This document shows, one piece after another, positions 42,332-51,119 of a stretch of DNA of 64,000 bases (position 1 is the first letter of the stretch; the number at the start of each line of letters is the position of its first letter). The position numbers and the translations under genes are program-made. The notes beneath the pieces were generated by a model that worked only from the letters and a program-made list of their open reading frames with translations, was not told where the DNA came from and did no database searches. Origin of the DNA: Halomonas cupida (GTDB lineage Bacteria; Pseudomonadota; Gammaproteobacteria; Pseudomonadales; Halomonadaceae); NCBI RefSeq assembly GCF_900142755.1, contig NZ_FRCA01000010.1, positions 124,001 to 188,000 on the forward strand, given 5' to 3'.

Positions 42332-42529
42332 TCAGGAGGCAACTTCGGTGTCGCGGCGATAGCTTTCGAGGCCGCGCAGAAATACGAGGCGGAGCATGGC
42401 ACTACAAGATCTGCTTTCTCGTTCCGCCAACGACTCAAGTTCAGAACGCTCATTCGGCAGAAGGCGCGCAGCGACAGGCTTTGTGACTCCGCGCGGGCTC
42501 CGGGTGGGGGAAGACGCAACAGCGGGCAT
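42332..42529 (-). CDS. First gene of the leftward early operon, small ribbon-helix-helix-like protein
   Basis: A 65-residue basic protein with KPVAARLLPNERSELESLAERESRS followed by a CSAMLRLVFLRGLESY helix, the layout of phage Arc-like/CopG-like proteins. It is divergent from the repressor gene. In P2-like phages the Cox or Apl protein occupies this place, so a repressor-antagonist role is possible. GGAG lies 8 nt upstream. Confidence 0.5.
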   Translation of the reverse strand: MPAVASSPTRSPRGVTKPVAARLLPNERSELESLAERESRSCSAMLRLVFLRGLESYRRDTEVAS

Positions 42530-42564
42530 GGGGTAAGCTCCATTGTGTAACGCTAGTAGACGTT

Positions 42565-42613
42565 CAGGAGCATATGCCCCTTTATGGGGATTGGTCAACT
42601 TTATGGCGATTGA
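42565..42613. promoter_or_regulatory. Candidate repressor operators in the divergent early/repressor region
   Basis: Between the first early gene and the repressor are two direct repeats TTTATGGGGATTGG (42581-42594) and TTTATGGCGATTGA (42600-42613), 19 bases apart, so on one face of the helix. CCCC-TTTAT-GGGG adds a local dyad. They are placed where the S24 repressor should bind. Confidence 0.5.
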
Positions 42614-42615
42614 TA

Positions 42616-43332
42616 ATGCCTATTGAATCGGCGAATAGTCACGAAAAGTTAGCTATCACTGACCAGATCATGCAGAGGATGCGTGAGGTTCTGGAGGTTG
42701 ACTCTGACTACAAGCTGGCAAAAATTTTTGGAAAATCCACCAGTGCTCTGAGCAATTGGCGCAAACGTGGCTCCATACCTATCGATGAGTGTATTTCACT
42801 TTCTGTGACCCATGGCGTGAGCCTTGACTGGCTGATTCTCGGTAAGGGACCACGTGAGTCAGGAAACGCACCAACCGGGTCTCAGGGCTTGTCGATCAGC
42901 GCATCTCCCAGCGAGGGGCTATGTGCTATCTCGATGTACGACATTGAGGCAGCGGCTGGGGATGGCCGCTCGCTTGAACAAGAGAACATTGAGTCCACCC
43001 TGTATTTCGAAGGAGAACAGCTGGCTGCCCAGGGGCTAGACCCCGCCCATATTGTTGGCGTGAAAGTGCGTGGCGACAGCATGGAGTCGACACTGGCTGA
43101 CGGTGACTGGGTGCTGGTGGATCGCAGTGATCGCCCGGATCGCCCGGAGGGAGTCTTTCTACTGCTGGTGGATGGCGAACGGCGTATCAAGCGGGTACAG
43201 CGGGTTGCCGGTGGGGCTTGGGTGTTGATCAGCGACAATAGCCATTACCAGCCGGAGATGATCCCCCCGGACAAGATGATGGCCGTCGAGCTGCTCGGGC
43301 GGTGTGTGGTGAAGATCGGTAGTATTTCGTGA
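42616..43332 (+). CDS. S24-type prophage repressor (CI/LexA-like)
   Basis: A 238-residue repressor. The N-terminal helix-turn-helix (YKLAKIFGKSTSALSNWRKRGSIPID) is of the bacteriophage CI type. The C-terminal S24 peptidase has Ser155 (GDSMEST) and Lys192 (RRIKRV), so RecA-stimulated self-cleavage on DNA damage is expected. The ATG used has no good ribosome-binding site; an ATG 42 bases upstream behind AGGAG is the alternative. It maintains lysogeny by blocking the leftward early operon. Confidence 0.88.
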   Translation: MPIESANSHEKLAITDQIMQRMREVLEVDSDYKLAKIFGKSTSALSNWRKRGSIPIDECISLSVTHGVSLDWLILGKGPRESGNAPTGSQGLSISASPSEGLCAISMYDIEAAAGDGRSLEQENIESTLYFEGEQLAAQGLDPAHIVGVKVRGDSMESTLADGDWVLVDRSDRPDRPEGVFLLLVDGERRIKRVQRVAGGAWVLISDNSHYQPEMIPPDKMMAVELLGRCVVKIGSIS

Positions 43333-43412
43333 TATTGATCAGGGCGACATAGATCGCCCGATTAAAACAGAGACTCTCAATAGAGAGCATAACTACGCAA
43401 GGGAACATTCTG

Positions 43413-44252
43413 ATGAATGACAACGTGCTATTGATGGTGTTTGTCGCTGTCTTTGCTGGTGTGTGGTGGTTCGTTTCAAAAAGACTAGCCAAGATGGGAA
43501 AAGGCGCGTTTCTTCGGCACTTTTTGGGAGGTGTGCTAGGACTTTTTTCTGGATTGGTAGCCTTGTCACTTGCATTCGGATTATCTGGCGAGACATCGGT
43601 AACTGGTCAGGACGATAAAGGCAACCAGTCAGTAGATTCAGCCTCATCAACACATCAAGATTTATCGAATCACTATGAAGTGATATCCGATCAAGTTAAT
43701 GCTCCATTCAAACGAACAGTTGAGGTTGTCCTCCACGAACGTGTGAGCGAAGATCAGCTTGAAGAGATTGGAAGGTCGATCAAGGCAATGGATGACGAAG
43801 AGGTTGAACGAACCTTCATTGGCTACCGCTTGGACAGCCAGCCATCAGACAGCGCCTATTGGGGAACCACTCATTACAATCCCACTCTCAACGTCGTGAT
43901 CCTTGGACTTACTCCTGACGAGTACAAGGCTCTTCAGGATTTTGATGTAGCAGGAGAGTACCAAGAAATAATGGGGTCGTGGTTCATCGGTAGAGGATTC
44001 CCCCACCTTCTTGTTGCTTACAAGGTAGATGGTGAATCGTTCATTGATGAGGTCTATGCAGACCTTAGCACCAGCTCATCCAGTATGGTTGAATCGAGAA
44101 CTGATGATGGAAACATCAGGCTTGAGAAGCCTAATAATGAATTTGGTGAATATTTTGTAATTGACTCCCAAGGCAATCTCCAGTTTTGGAGCAAGAACGG
44201 AAACTATTTTACCGCTTCTCCAAAGGCTGATTCTGAGCAGGCTTCTTCGTAG
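43413..44252 (+). CDS. Cargo-cassette membrane protein, unknown family
   Basis: A 279-residue protein with two N-terminal TM helices (about residues 4-20 and 38-56), then a soluble domain with VLHERVSEDQLEEIGRSIKAM, FIGYRLDSQPSDSAYWGTTHYNP and a C-terminal FVIDSQGNLQFWSKNG. The soluble part resembles small domains seen in other phage-borne membrane proteins, but I cannot name a family. Base composition is visibly more AT-rich than the phage backbone. It is the first of three rightward genes between the repressor and gene D, a usual cargo site in P2-like phages. Confidence 0.6.
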   Translation: MNDNVLLMVFVAVFAGVWWFVSKRLAKMGKGAFLRHFLGGVLGLFSGLVALSLAFGLSGETSVTGQDDKGNQSVDSASSTHQDLSNHYEVISDQVNAPFKRTVEVVLHERVSEDQLEEIGRSIKAMDDEEVERTFIGYRLDSQPSDSAYWGTTHYNPTLNVVILGLTPDEYKALQDFDVAGEYQEIMGSWFIGRGFPHLLVAYKVDGESFIDEVYADLSTSSSSMVESRTDDGNIRLEKPNNEFGEYFVIDSQGNLQFWSKNGNYFTASPKADSEQASS

Positions 44253-44261
44253 GAAACTGGA

Positions 44262-44630
44262 ATGCGAGTCGACTATCTTGGCCCGGCATTTCCGGGCCTT
44301 ACCAATCCGTGTGTCTCAACACTGGGCTTCCGTGAGATTCCGCCAGAGTGCTTTCTGGTCGAGGTCTCCGATGAGGCGGGTATCGGTGGCGAGATTCAGG
44401 AAGGCGACCTGATGTTGGTGGATGAACGTCGACCTATTCAGCATGGGGACTTGGCCGTGATGGACGTTGAGGGACAATTGCGATTGTTCCGCAGCCATCG
44501 TATTGGTGGGAACTTTCGACTGATTCCTGCCGGTGGCGGACAAGGTATGTTTGCCAAACCGAGCGATGTGCGTGGAGTGGTAGTTCATCATAGATCAATA
44601 CCTAAAGAACTTGGGGAGTGGCAGGTATGA
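44262..44630 (+). CDS. UmuD/S24-fold protein lacking the catalytic dyad
   Basis: A 122-residue protein whose residues 25-115 follow the UmuD/LexA C-terminal fold: CFLVEVSD, EIQEGDLMLVDERRPIQHGDLAVMDVEGQLRLF, RLIPAGG and VRGVVVHH. Where S24 proteases have GDSM it reads SDEAGIGG, and the catalytic Lys is replaced within LRLFRSHR, so the Ser-Lys dyad is absent. It could bind DNA polymerase or another S24 protein without cleaving. Its stop overlaps the KAP gene start as ATGA, and it begins 9 bases after the membrane protein stop. Confidence 0.7.
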   Translation: MRVDYLGPAFPGLTNPCVSTLGFREIPPECFLVEVSDEAGIGGEIQEGDLMLVDERRPIQHGDLAVMDVEGQLRLFRSHRIGGNFRLIPAGGGQGMFAKPSDVRGVVVHHRSIPKELGEWQV

Positions 44631-46057
44631 GTGCTTGGGATGGAGACCGTCTGAATAGAAAGCCTATTGCTGACTTTTTAACCACATTTCTAGATGGTGA
44701 TGATGATGCAAAGGTAATGAATATAGATGCGCCTTGGGGGTTCGGAAAGACGTATTTTGTTAGTGAATGGCATGAAGGTTTTTTAGAAAGTCGGGGGACG
44801 ATTTATTTTAACGCTTGGAAAGTTGACTATTCTGGCGAGCCATTTTTTGACTTGGTTTCAGCTATTAGAGACCAATTGGTTAACCAATCTCCTGTGTCAG
44901 AAAAAATCAATGAAGCAGCTGCAGGATTTATAAGAAAATCTGCTCAAGTAGCTGTTAAGGCAGGGCCAGAAGTAGGGAAACTGCTACTTAAGGGACTGAT
45001 AAAAAAAGCACTGGCAACCGACCTCGATGAAGTTTCTGATAAGATAACAGATGCCGGTTATTCTGCTGCAGAATCTGCTGTTACTAAACTACTTGATAAT
45101 AGTTCTAAAGCATCAGAGGTAGTTGATGAATTCAAGTCTGATCTTTCTGGTTTAATTAGTGCGGTATCAGAAGAAAAATATAACAAATGTGGCGAGAGAG
45201 CACCAATATACATCTTTATTGATGAGCTTGATCGTTGCCGTCCAACGTACGCTATTGAACTTCTTGAGAGAGTAAAACATCTCTTCGATGTCGATGGATG
45301 CAAGTTCGTGATTGCTACTGATACCAATCAACTCGCTCATTCCATTCGAGCTGTATATGGTAGTGGGTTTGATTCGCATCGGTACTTAAAAAGGTTCTTC
45401 GATGTCACTTATCAGCTTAAAAATGATGACATTGAAGGCTGGTCAAAAATGTCTTTGGGAAATATTGATGCTTCAAACTTAATTAAATTGAATTTTGAGT
45501 TGAGGAATAAGTCGCACAATAGCGCCATGTGGCCGGCGAATGAAAATGGTGTTGTGGCTCCACATAAATATTGTGTTTTTTCGGTAGGTGGTGATCTTGA
45601 GCCGCATCATTCTGAATTTATTGCTATTTGCAAAACTTTTTCTCTGTCTCTAAGGGATGTTCAAAAGATTATGCTGCATTTTAGAGGTTCAATGGCCACT
45701 GCTAGAAGTTCGAGAGTACACTTTTTCTTTCTGTTTTACTTGTCAGTGTTGCGTTATCAGGACTTTGGGCTGTTCTCGCGAATGAGAAATGAATGGAGTC
45801 AAGATTTACATGATGAGATTAATGCCAGGTTCCCTCCTTTTTATTTTTATTTTATTACTAAGAATATGTCCGTCCATGAAATAGCCAAGATTTATGTCGA
45901 AGCACTGACTATTTCTTTGGGTGATTTGAAAAGTAGATATAATAATATGGATAGTAGTGATCTTGGTTTTGTCTATTCTGTATATGAAAACGTTGTTTAC
46001 GGTGAAGGGCTGGCTACTTATTTCGATGCTGCAGATATGGCAAGTGACTTGCGATGA
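44627..46057 (+). CDS. KAP-family P-loop NTPase
   Basis: A 476-residue KAP NTPase. Walker A is APWGFGKT at 35-42, and Walker B plus sensor is IYIFIDELDRCRP near 190-203, with the long helical insertion (about 75-180) typical of KAP proteins. The C-terminal part is AT-rich and hydrophobic-helical. The KAP family includes the F-plasmid phage-exclusion protein PifA, so a role in superinfection exclusion is plausible. This is a prophage cargo gene of clearly lower GC than its surroundings. The 210 bp to gene D are AT-rich and hold nothing recognised. Confidence 0.82.
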   Translation: MSAWDGDRLNRKPIADFLTTFLDGDDDAKVMNIDAPWGFGKTYFVSEWHEGFLESRGTIYFNAWKVDYSGEPFFDLVSAIRDQLVNQSPVSEKINEAAAGFIRKSAQVAVKAGPEVGKLLLKGLIKKALATDLDEVSDKITDAGYSAAESAVTKLLDNSSKASEVVDEFKSDLSGLISAVSEEKYNKCGERAPIYIFIDELDRCRPTYAIELLERVKHLFDVDGCKFVIATDTNQLAHSIRAVYGSGFDSHRYLKRFFDVTYQLKNDDIEGWSKMSLGNIDASNLIKLNFELRNKSHNSAMWPANENGVVAPHKYCVFSVGGDLEPHHSEFIAICKTFSLSLRDVQKIMLHFRGSMATARSSRVHFFFLFYLSVLRYQDFGLFSRMRNEWSQDLHDEINARFPPFYFYFITKNMSVHEIAKIYVEALTISLGDLKSRYNNMDSSDLGFVYSVYENVVYGEGLATYFDAADMASDLR

Positions 46058-46267
46058 ACTGTGCACCTTACATGTGGCTTAGAATCTCTAAATCGCGCCT
46101 ATTCAAAGCCGCTTCTGCTATTTTTATATTATAAAATATTTGTCCGGAGGTGGCTAATATCGCAACGTTGGAAAGATAGCTTAATTTTGATAAATAGTGC
46201 GGCGTACTAGTAATTCCAATAGATCGCACTTTCTGTAATATTCTAAATGGAAAGGAGTTTACGAATC

Positions 46268-47299
46268 CTAGCTAGCTCTAGTCGAGTTAAACTTCACTTC
46301 CATGGTTAGCTCCGTGGTGTAGGCACTTTCATTAAGTGTATGAACCACTTCAGTGATCAACCACGGCGTGGCGTCGATCTGTGGTTTCCACCCGATCAGC
46401 CACACCGGGGTCTCTGGATAGAGGTCTGGCCGTCCTTCGGCCAGCTCCAGACTGAATTCAGCACCACCTCGCTGGAGCCGTTGCCACTCGGCGCTGGCCG
46501 CCACTAGGGCATCATTCTCGCTGGCGTAGGTCGGGCGCAGGCTTTTCAGATTCTCGGTTTCCCCGGCGATCACTATCTTGCGCTCGGCGCCGGCCGTGTC
46601 GTTCCAGAATGCCTTTACGCCGGTATACGCATCGCGGTCTGTAACGGAATAGCGATGTGTGTCACCAACCTGACGATAGAGCTGGATCGGCGGGATCTCT
46701 GTGCCGCCGGCGGTGGTGGCCTGCCCAGCTGCGATGAACAGCAGATTTCCTGCCTTGACCGTGGCCACCGCATCATAGCGCTCGGCCAGACGGGTCAGGA
46801 AATGTAGGTCGCTTTCATCGGTCTGGTCAATGTGCCGCACGCGGATTCCAGCCAGGCCCTCGGATACCTTGGGTTCAAGGTCGTGCCGTTCGGCGATGGT
46901 GGTAATGATGTCGCGCACGGTGATCTTGTCCCAGCTCTGCGAACGCTTGCCGGGGAGATCCTTTCGCATGTCAGCAGAGCGAGCGCGAATGGTGAGAGTG
47001 TCCGGGGCACCAGAGTGCTCTACCTCGTCGACGATGTAGGTGCCACGGTCGATGAGGCCGTCACCTTTCCAACCGAGCGCGAGCCGCAGTTCGGCACCTC
47101 GAGTGGGTAGGTCGAGACGTCCATCGTGATCCTCGAGCACGATATCGAGTTGGTCCGCTTCGAGACCGCGGTTGTCAGTCAGCCGGAGAGACTGCAGCCT
47201 GGCGCCAAGTTCAGGACTGATCCGCTGACCGGCCAGTGATATGTCGTAACTGGGCACTCTGGCCGGGCGACCTTGCTGCTGGAGAAACCATGCCGTCAT
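46268..47299 (-). CDS. D: Tail protein gpD
   Basis: A 343-residue P2 gpD family protein (late control D; the hub-related tail component also seen in VgrG-like folds), with PSYDISLAGQRISPELGARLQSLRL at the start and VRHIDQTDESDLHFLTRLAERYDAVATV, characteristic of the family. Last gene of the leftward tail operon, overlapping U by 4 bases. Confidence 0.92.
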   Translation of the reverse strand: MTAWFLQQQGRPARVPSYDISLAGQRISPELGARLQSLRLTDNRGLEADQLDIVLEDHDGRLDLPTRGAELRLALGWKGDGLIDRGTYIVDEVEHSGAPDTLTIRARSADMRKDLPGKRSQSWDKITVRDIITTIAERHDLEPKVSEGLAGIRVRHIDQTDESDLHFLTRLAERYDAVATVKAGNLLFIAAGQATTAGGTEIPPIQLYRQVGDTHRYSVTDRDAYTGVKAFWNDTAGAERKIVIAGETENLKSLRPTYASENDALVAASAEWQRLQRGGAEFSLELAEGRPDLYPETPVWLIGWKPQIDATPWLITEVVHTLNESAYTTELTMEVKFNSTRAS

Positions 47300-47739
47300 G
47301 CCAGCGCTCCTGTCAGCGCCCGGGCGGTCAGGTTGCCGAGTCGGCCGAGGGCATTGCCACTGTCCTCATCGATACGCTGGAGAGAGAGGTCGAACTCGAT
47401 TTTCTGCGCACTACCGTCGCGCATGTGGTGGCTTTTCCCCTCGTTCATGCCTTCGATGATGAACAGGCCGTAGTAGCTGCCATTGCCCTCGATAAGTGGC
47501 CAGGCAGCGCCCTGGTTGGCCATCTCTCTCAGGTAGTCCAGATTCTGTTGGCCACCAGTGAAGTGAGGCAGCAAGGTGCCAGTGAGCGTAATGGTGTCTT
47601 CTGCAGGTCCGAGGAACTGCCGGGCGGGCCGTCGCCCGACTCGGCTTTGCGGTGCATGGCGCCATGAGGTCCGGCGCTGGAGTTCCCGGTAGCTGGCGGT
47701 GTCCAGCGCGAACACGAACAAGCCATAGGCCATCATCAT
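47296..47739 (-). CDS. U: Tail terminator/assembly protein gpU
   Basis: A 147-residue P2 gpU homologue: MMMAYGLFVFALDTASYRELQRRTSWRH, then GPAEDTITLTGTLLPHFTGGQQNL and GLFIIEGMNEGKSHHMRDG. It is involved in ending tail-tube growth in P2. It overlaps D by 4 bases and follows T by 11 bases. Confidence 0.92.
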   Translation of the reverse strand: MMMAYGLFVFALDTASYRELQRRTSWRHAPQSRVGRRPARQFLGPAEDTITLTGTLLPHFTGGQQNLDYLREMANQGAAWPLIEGNGSYYGLFIIEGMNEGKSHHMRDGSAQKIEFDLSLQRIDEDSGNALGRLGNLTARALTGALA

Positions 47740-47750
47740 TGGAGCGTCTC

Positions 47751-50543
47751 CTACTCGGTGTCGTGGAAGGCACTGCGCCGACGAGCGGACTGCTCGCGAG
47801 CGGCACGCTTGAGGGCGTGCTGAACTTCGGCGGCGACATAGCGGGCCAGAGCCTGCTCGTCCATACCTGGAGCGGGATGGACATTGATATCTCCAACAGT
47901 GATCGTCACATTCCCGCTGCCGACAGAGGACAATGGCGGCCGATGATCAATGGGGACGTCAGCAAACGTGGCAGTGTCCAGCACTCCGGCAGTTGCAGCC
48001 GTGGTGCCCAACGCTCCGAGGGCGATCCCTGCACCCGCCTGGGTGATGCGCTTCGCGAAGGCAGCAATCTCATCGAGCGGTCCGCGCTCGCTACGCTGCA
48101 CCCCTTGCTGATAGCCATCCATGGTGTGGCCACCCAGCTCAGCGAACACACGCGAGGGGGAGTGGATCCCCAGCTTGTCCTTGAACCAGCCAACCACTGC
48201 GTCGGCCGTGTTGCCGATGGCATCGCGCAGTGTCTGCCAACTGGCGTCGATGCCGTTGATCAACCCTTCCAGAAGGTTGCCACCGAACTCGGCGAACACC
48301 CGCGAAGGTGAGTTGATACCGAGCTTTTCCTTGAACCAACTGACGACACTCCCGGCCATGTTGGTGATGGTATCGCCCAGTCGACCCAGCCCGCCTGTAA
48401 TACCACCGATCATGCCGTCAATGATGGCGCCACCCAGAGAAGTGAATCCGGCCGGAACATCGATGCCAAGCTGCTGCAGCGCGGCAGTGATCCCTCGCCA
48501 GATCAGGCCGGCGGGGGACCAGTCGAGAATCAGGCGAGAGACACCTGCAATGCCGCCTTCAAATGCCGCCTTGATGCTCTCCCAGGCGGCACCGAGGATG
48601 TTCTGAATGCCCTGCCAGAGGGCCATGAATTTGGGGCCGAGAGTCTCCCAATTTGTCCAGATATACAGTGCAGCAGCCGCGATCAGGCCAGCTATTGCCA
48701 GAATGGGATTTGCCATGGCGGCGGCGCCCAGCATGCGCAGTGCGCCAATGACTATGGGGATGGCACGGGTGGCAATACTCTTGAGTACCTTGCCGAGACC
48801 ACCGCCCTTGATGCCCATCATCTCCAACCCGTAGCGGGTCAATACTATTGGGCCGAGCAATGAGCCCAGCGCGAGGGTCAAAGCACCGCCGGCGGCGACG
48901 AGACCGACAACACCAGCCACTGCCGTAGCGATCTGTGCCGTCAGCTCGGGGTTTTCGTTCATCCATGCACCAATGGAACGAATCACCTCTGTCACCATCT
49001 GAACCAGCCCACGCAGGGGCCCTTCATTGGTCTCGGTGAGTGTGATGCCGATTTCTGCCCAGGCGCTGCCCAGTCCCTTGAGGTCACCCTTGATATTGTC
49101 ACTCATGGTGGCGGCCATACGGGCATTCTCGCCGTAGTTCTCGCCCAATGACGCGATGAGTTCATCGAGCTTGCCACTGCTCATGCCATTGACCAGTTCG
49201 GCCATACCGGACCCGGCTTCGGCGCCGAAGATCTTCTGCAGAATGGCTTTTCTCTCGACATTGCCGAGATCAGCTGTGGCCGCGTTGATGTCGCGCAGAA
49301 TATCCGGCATGGCACGCATATTTCCGTTGGCATCGGCGACCTGTAAGCCGATTGCAGCCATTGCGTCCGCACCTTCTTTGGCGGGTGCGGTAAGCCGATT
49401 CATCATCGCACGCATCGCGGTACCAGCTTGGCTTCCCTGGATACCGATGTTCCCCATCAGGCCAGCCATGGCAGCAGCCTGTTCCATGGTCAGTTCGAGA
49501 TCTTCCGCGCCACCAAGGTATTTCATTGTCTCGCCGAGCATTTCAAGGTCGACGTTGGCACGACTGGCAGAGCCCGAGAGGATATCGGCCACACGCCCCA
49601 TGGATCCTTCCGCTTCCATATCAATCTTGAAGGTACCGGCAATGTTGGAAGCGATATCGGCTGCTCGGCCGAGTTCAGTGTTGTTGGCCAGCGCAAGGCT
49701 GAGTACATCACCCATTGATGCCTTGATTGCCTCTGCCGACATGCCGGCGCGCAGCAGAAACTCCTGACCAGCGCCGACTTCGGTAGCGCTGAATGCAGTG
49801 GAAGCACCCAGCTCCCGCGACTGCGCCTTCAGTGCCTGGAAGCGGGGATCGTTCTTCTCGAATCGGCCAACCGCCTGAACAGCACTCATCTGTGCGCCGT
49901 AGTCGATACCTGGTGCCAACATCCGGGCACCGGCATACAGTGCGGCACCGCCTGTGGCCAATCCGCCGGCACCAGCACCCTGCATGCGCCCTGCTCGGCC
50001 CATACCTCGATGGAACTGCCGGGAGGCATCGGCAGCGAGACGTTGTTTTCGGGCGATCTCTCCCAGGTGCCGCTGTTGCTGCTGCATCTCCTGGTTGGCT
50101 TGCTGGATACGTCGCTGTAACTCTCGCTGCTGGTCACTGAACTTGCCTGTCACACCATCAACACGAGTCATGTTGGTACGCAGCTGCTGGAGCTGCCGTT
50201 GCTCGCTCTCGTACTGTTGGCTGAGGCGGCGTGCCTGGCGGATGGCTTCATCCCGCTTGCGCGTCAGTGCGCTGGTATCGCCCTCAGCATTCTTGAGCTG
50301 CCGCGATAGATCACGGATCTCCTGCTGCTGCTCCTCGAGGGCACGGCTGGATGTTTCGGCCTGCCGTTTGAGGTTGCGGAAACCACGGAGATCCTTCTGG
50401 GCGCGCTCGAGGTGGCGCAGCTGGTCGCGGCTGGCCTTGAGCGCTTCGGCAGTTTTACTGCTGCCCTGGGAGATTTTCTTCAGCGGGCGGGTGGCCCGAT
50501 CCACCGTATCCAGAATGACTTGCAGACTGAGTTTGTTGGCCAT
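47751..50543 (-). CDS. T: Tail tape measure protein gpT
   Basis: A 930-residue tape measure protein that sets tail length. It has an N-terminal TRPLKKISQGSSKTAEALKA stretch, a coiled-coil region to about residue 150, a Gly/Ala-rich core (EMLGETMKYLGGAEDLELTMEQAAAMAGLMGNIGIQGSQAG), several TM-like helices (about 520-640) and two KLGIHSPSRVFAE/KLGINSPSRVFAE repeats near the C-terminus. Length is similar to P2 gpT (815) with an expanded centre. Confidence 0.93.
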   Translation of the reverse strand: MANKLSLQVILDTVDRATRPLKKISQGSSKTAEALKASRDQLRHLERAQKDLRGFRNLKRQAETSSRALEEQQQEIRDLSRQLKNAEGDTSALTRKRDEAIRQARRLSQQYESEQRQLQQLRTNMTRVDGVTGKFSDQQRELQRRIQQANQEMQQQQRHLGEIARKQRLAADASRQFHRGMGRAGRMQGAGAGGLATGGAALYAGARMLAPGIDYGAQMSAVQAVGRFEKNDPRFQALKAQSRELGASTAFSATEVGAGQEFLLRAGMSAEAIKASMGDVLSLALANNTELGRAADIASNIAGTFKIDMEAEGSMGRVADILSGSASRANVDLEMLGETMKYLGGAEDLELTMEQAAAMAGLMGNIGIQGSQAGTAMRAMMNRLTAPAKEGADAMAAIGLQVADANGNMRAMPDILRDINAATADLGNVERKAILQKIFGAEAGSGMAELVNGMSSGKLDELIASLGENYGENARMAATMSDNIKGDLKGLGSAWAEIGITLTETNEGPLRGLVQMVTEVIRSIGAWMNENPELTAQIATAVAGVVGLVAAGGALTLALGSLLGPIVLTRYGLEMMGIKGGGLGKVLKSIATRAIPIVIGALRMLGAAAMANPILAIAGLIAAAALYIWTNWETLGPKFMALWQGIQNILGAAWESIKAAFEGGIAGVSRLILDWSPAGLIWRGITAALQQLGIDVPAGFTSLGGAIIDGMIGGITGGLGRLGDTITNMAGSVVSWFKEKLGINSPSRVFAEFGGNLLEGLINGIDASWQTLRDAIGNTADAVVGWFKDKLGIHSPSRVFAELGGHTMDGYQQGVQRSERGPLDEIAAFAKRITQAGAGIALGALGTTAATAGVLDTATFADVPIDHRPPLSSVGSGNVTITVGDINVHPAPGMDEQALARYVAAEVQHALKRAAREQSARRRSAFHDTE

Positions 50544-50581
50544 CTGGATTCCTTGCTGTGGCGAGGTGGATCAGGTCGGGG

Positions 50582-50716
50582 TCACTTTCGGGGTTTGCGG
50601 GATGGGTTGGGCTCGTAGCGAAGGCGGGCTCGCTCTCGCCACCCCATGAGCTCTGCGAGGCTCATGTCGTCCATTTCCGGAGGGCCCCAGTGGAACACCA
50701 TGGCCAGATCGGCCAT
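50582..50716 (-). CDS. gpE' (frameshift extension of gpE)
   Basis: A 44-codon frame, MADLAMVFHWGPPEMDDMSL onward, matching P2 E' (MADIATIFHWSPQ-like). It is in the -1 frame of gene E and is reached by slippage at T TTT TTG, yielding an E+E' fusion. It lies between E and the tape measure gene, as in P2, and is too short to be noticed by length filters. The fused chaperone aids assembly of the tape measure and tube. Confidence 0.85.
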   Translation of the reverse strand: MADLAMVFHWGPPEMDDMSLAELMGWRERARLRYEPNPSRKPRK

Positions 50717-50742
50717 GGCGTCATCCACGTACTCCGGAAGGG

Positions 50743-51069
50743 CTACTCGTTGGCCTCGCGCGTCTTCTTCGGTACCAAAAAACCGACGAGAGTCCCTCCC
50801 AGTTGCACCAGATCAGCGGGATCAAGCTCGCGAATCTCCGCTTCCGTGAGGGCCGGTTCGGTGATTCGGGGCAGTACCGTTGTCAGCGCACTGACCTGCA
50901 TCTGCAGCAGGTCGGTCAGGGAGACATTGCGCAGCGCGCCGGACTTCGGCTTGCGCACCTGGATCTCCTTGATCACGGTCTTGCCGCGGGTAATCGGCTC
51001 GTCGAGTTCGACGGACTCGATGGTGGCCTTGGGCTTCTGCTCAGTAGCGGTGTTGTCTTCCACGGTCAT
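50743..51069 (-). CDS. E: Tail assembly chaperone gpE
   Basis: A 108-residue P2 gpE family protein with LDEPITRGKTVIKEIQVRKPKSG, LTDLLQMQVSALTTVLPRI and a C-terminal DLVQLGGTLVGFLVPKK. The last motif contains the slippery heptamer. Two products are expected: gpE and the -1 frameshift product gpE+E'. Confidence 0.92.
   Translation of the reverse strand: MTVEDNTATEQKPKATIESVELDEPITRGKTVIKEIQVRKPKSGALRNVSLTDLLQMQVSALTTVLPRITEPALTEAEIRELDPADLVQLGGTLVGFLVPKKTREANE
50776..50782 (-). promoter_or_regulatory. -1 ribosomal frameshift site T TTT TTG in gene E
   Basis: In the E frame the codons read GGT TTT TTG GTA, so the heptamer T TTT TTG is correctly phased for -1 slippage. It is the same heptamer known from P2 gene E. 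The -1 frame stays open for about 65 codons through E' to the TGA at 50582. Confidence 0.9.
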
Positions 51070-51119
51070 TCTCCTGATGGTTCAGCTTTCCCCTGGTGGG
51101 GAGTGATCGGGGTGGTGAA

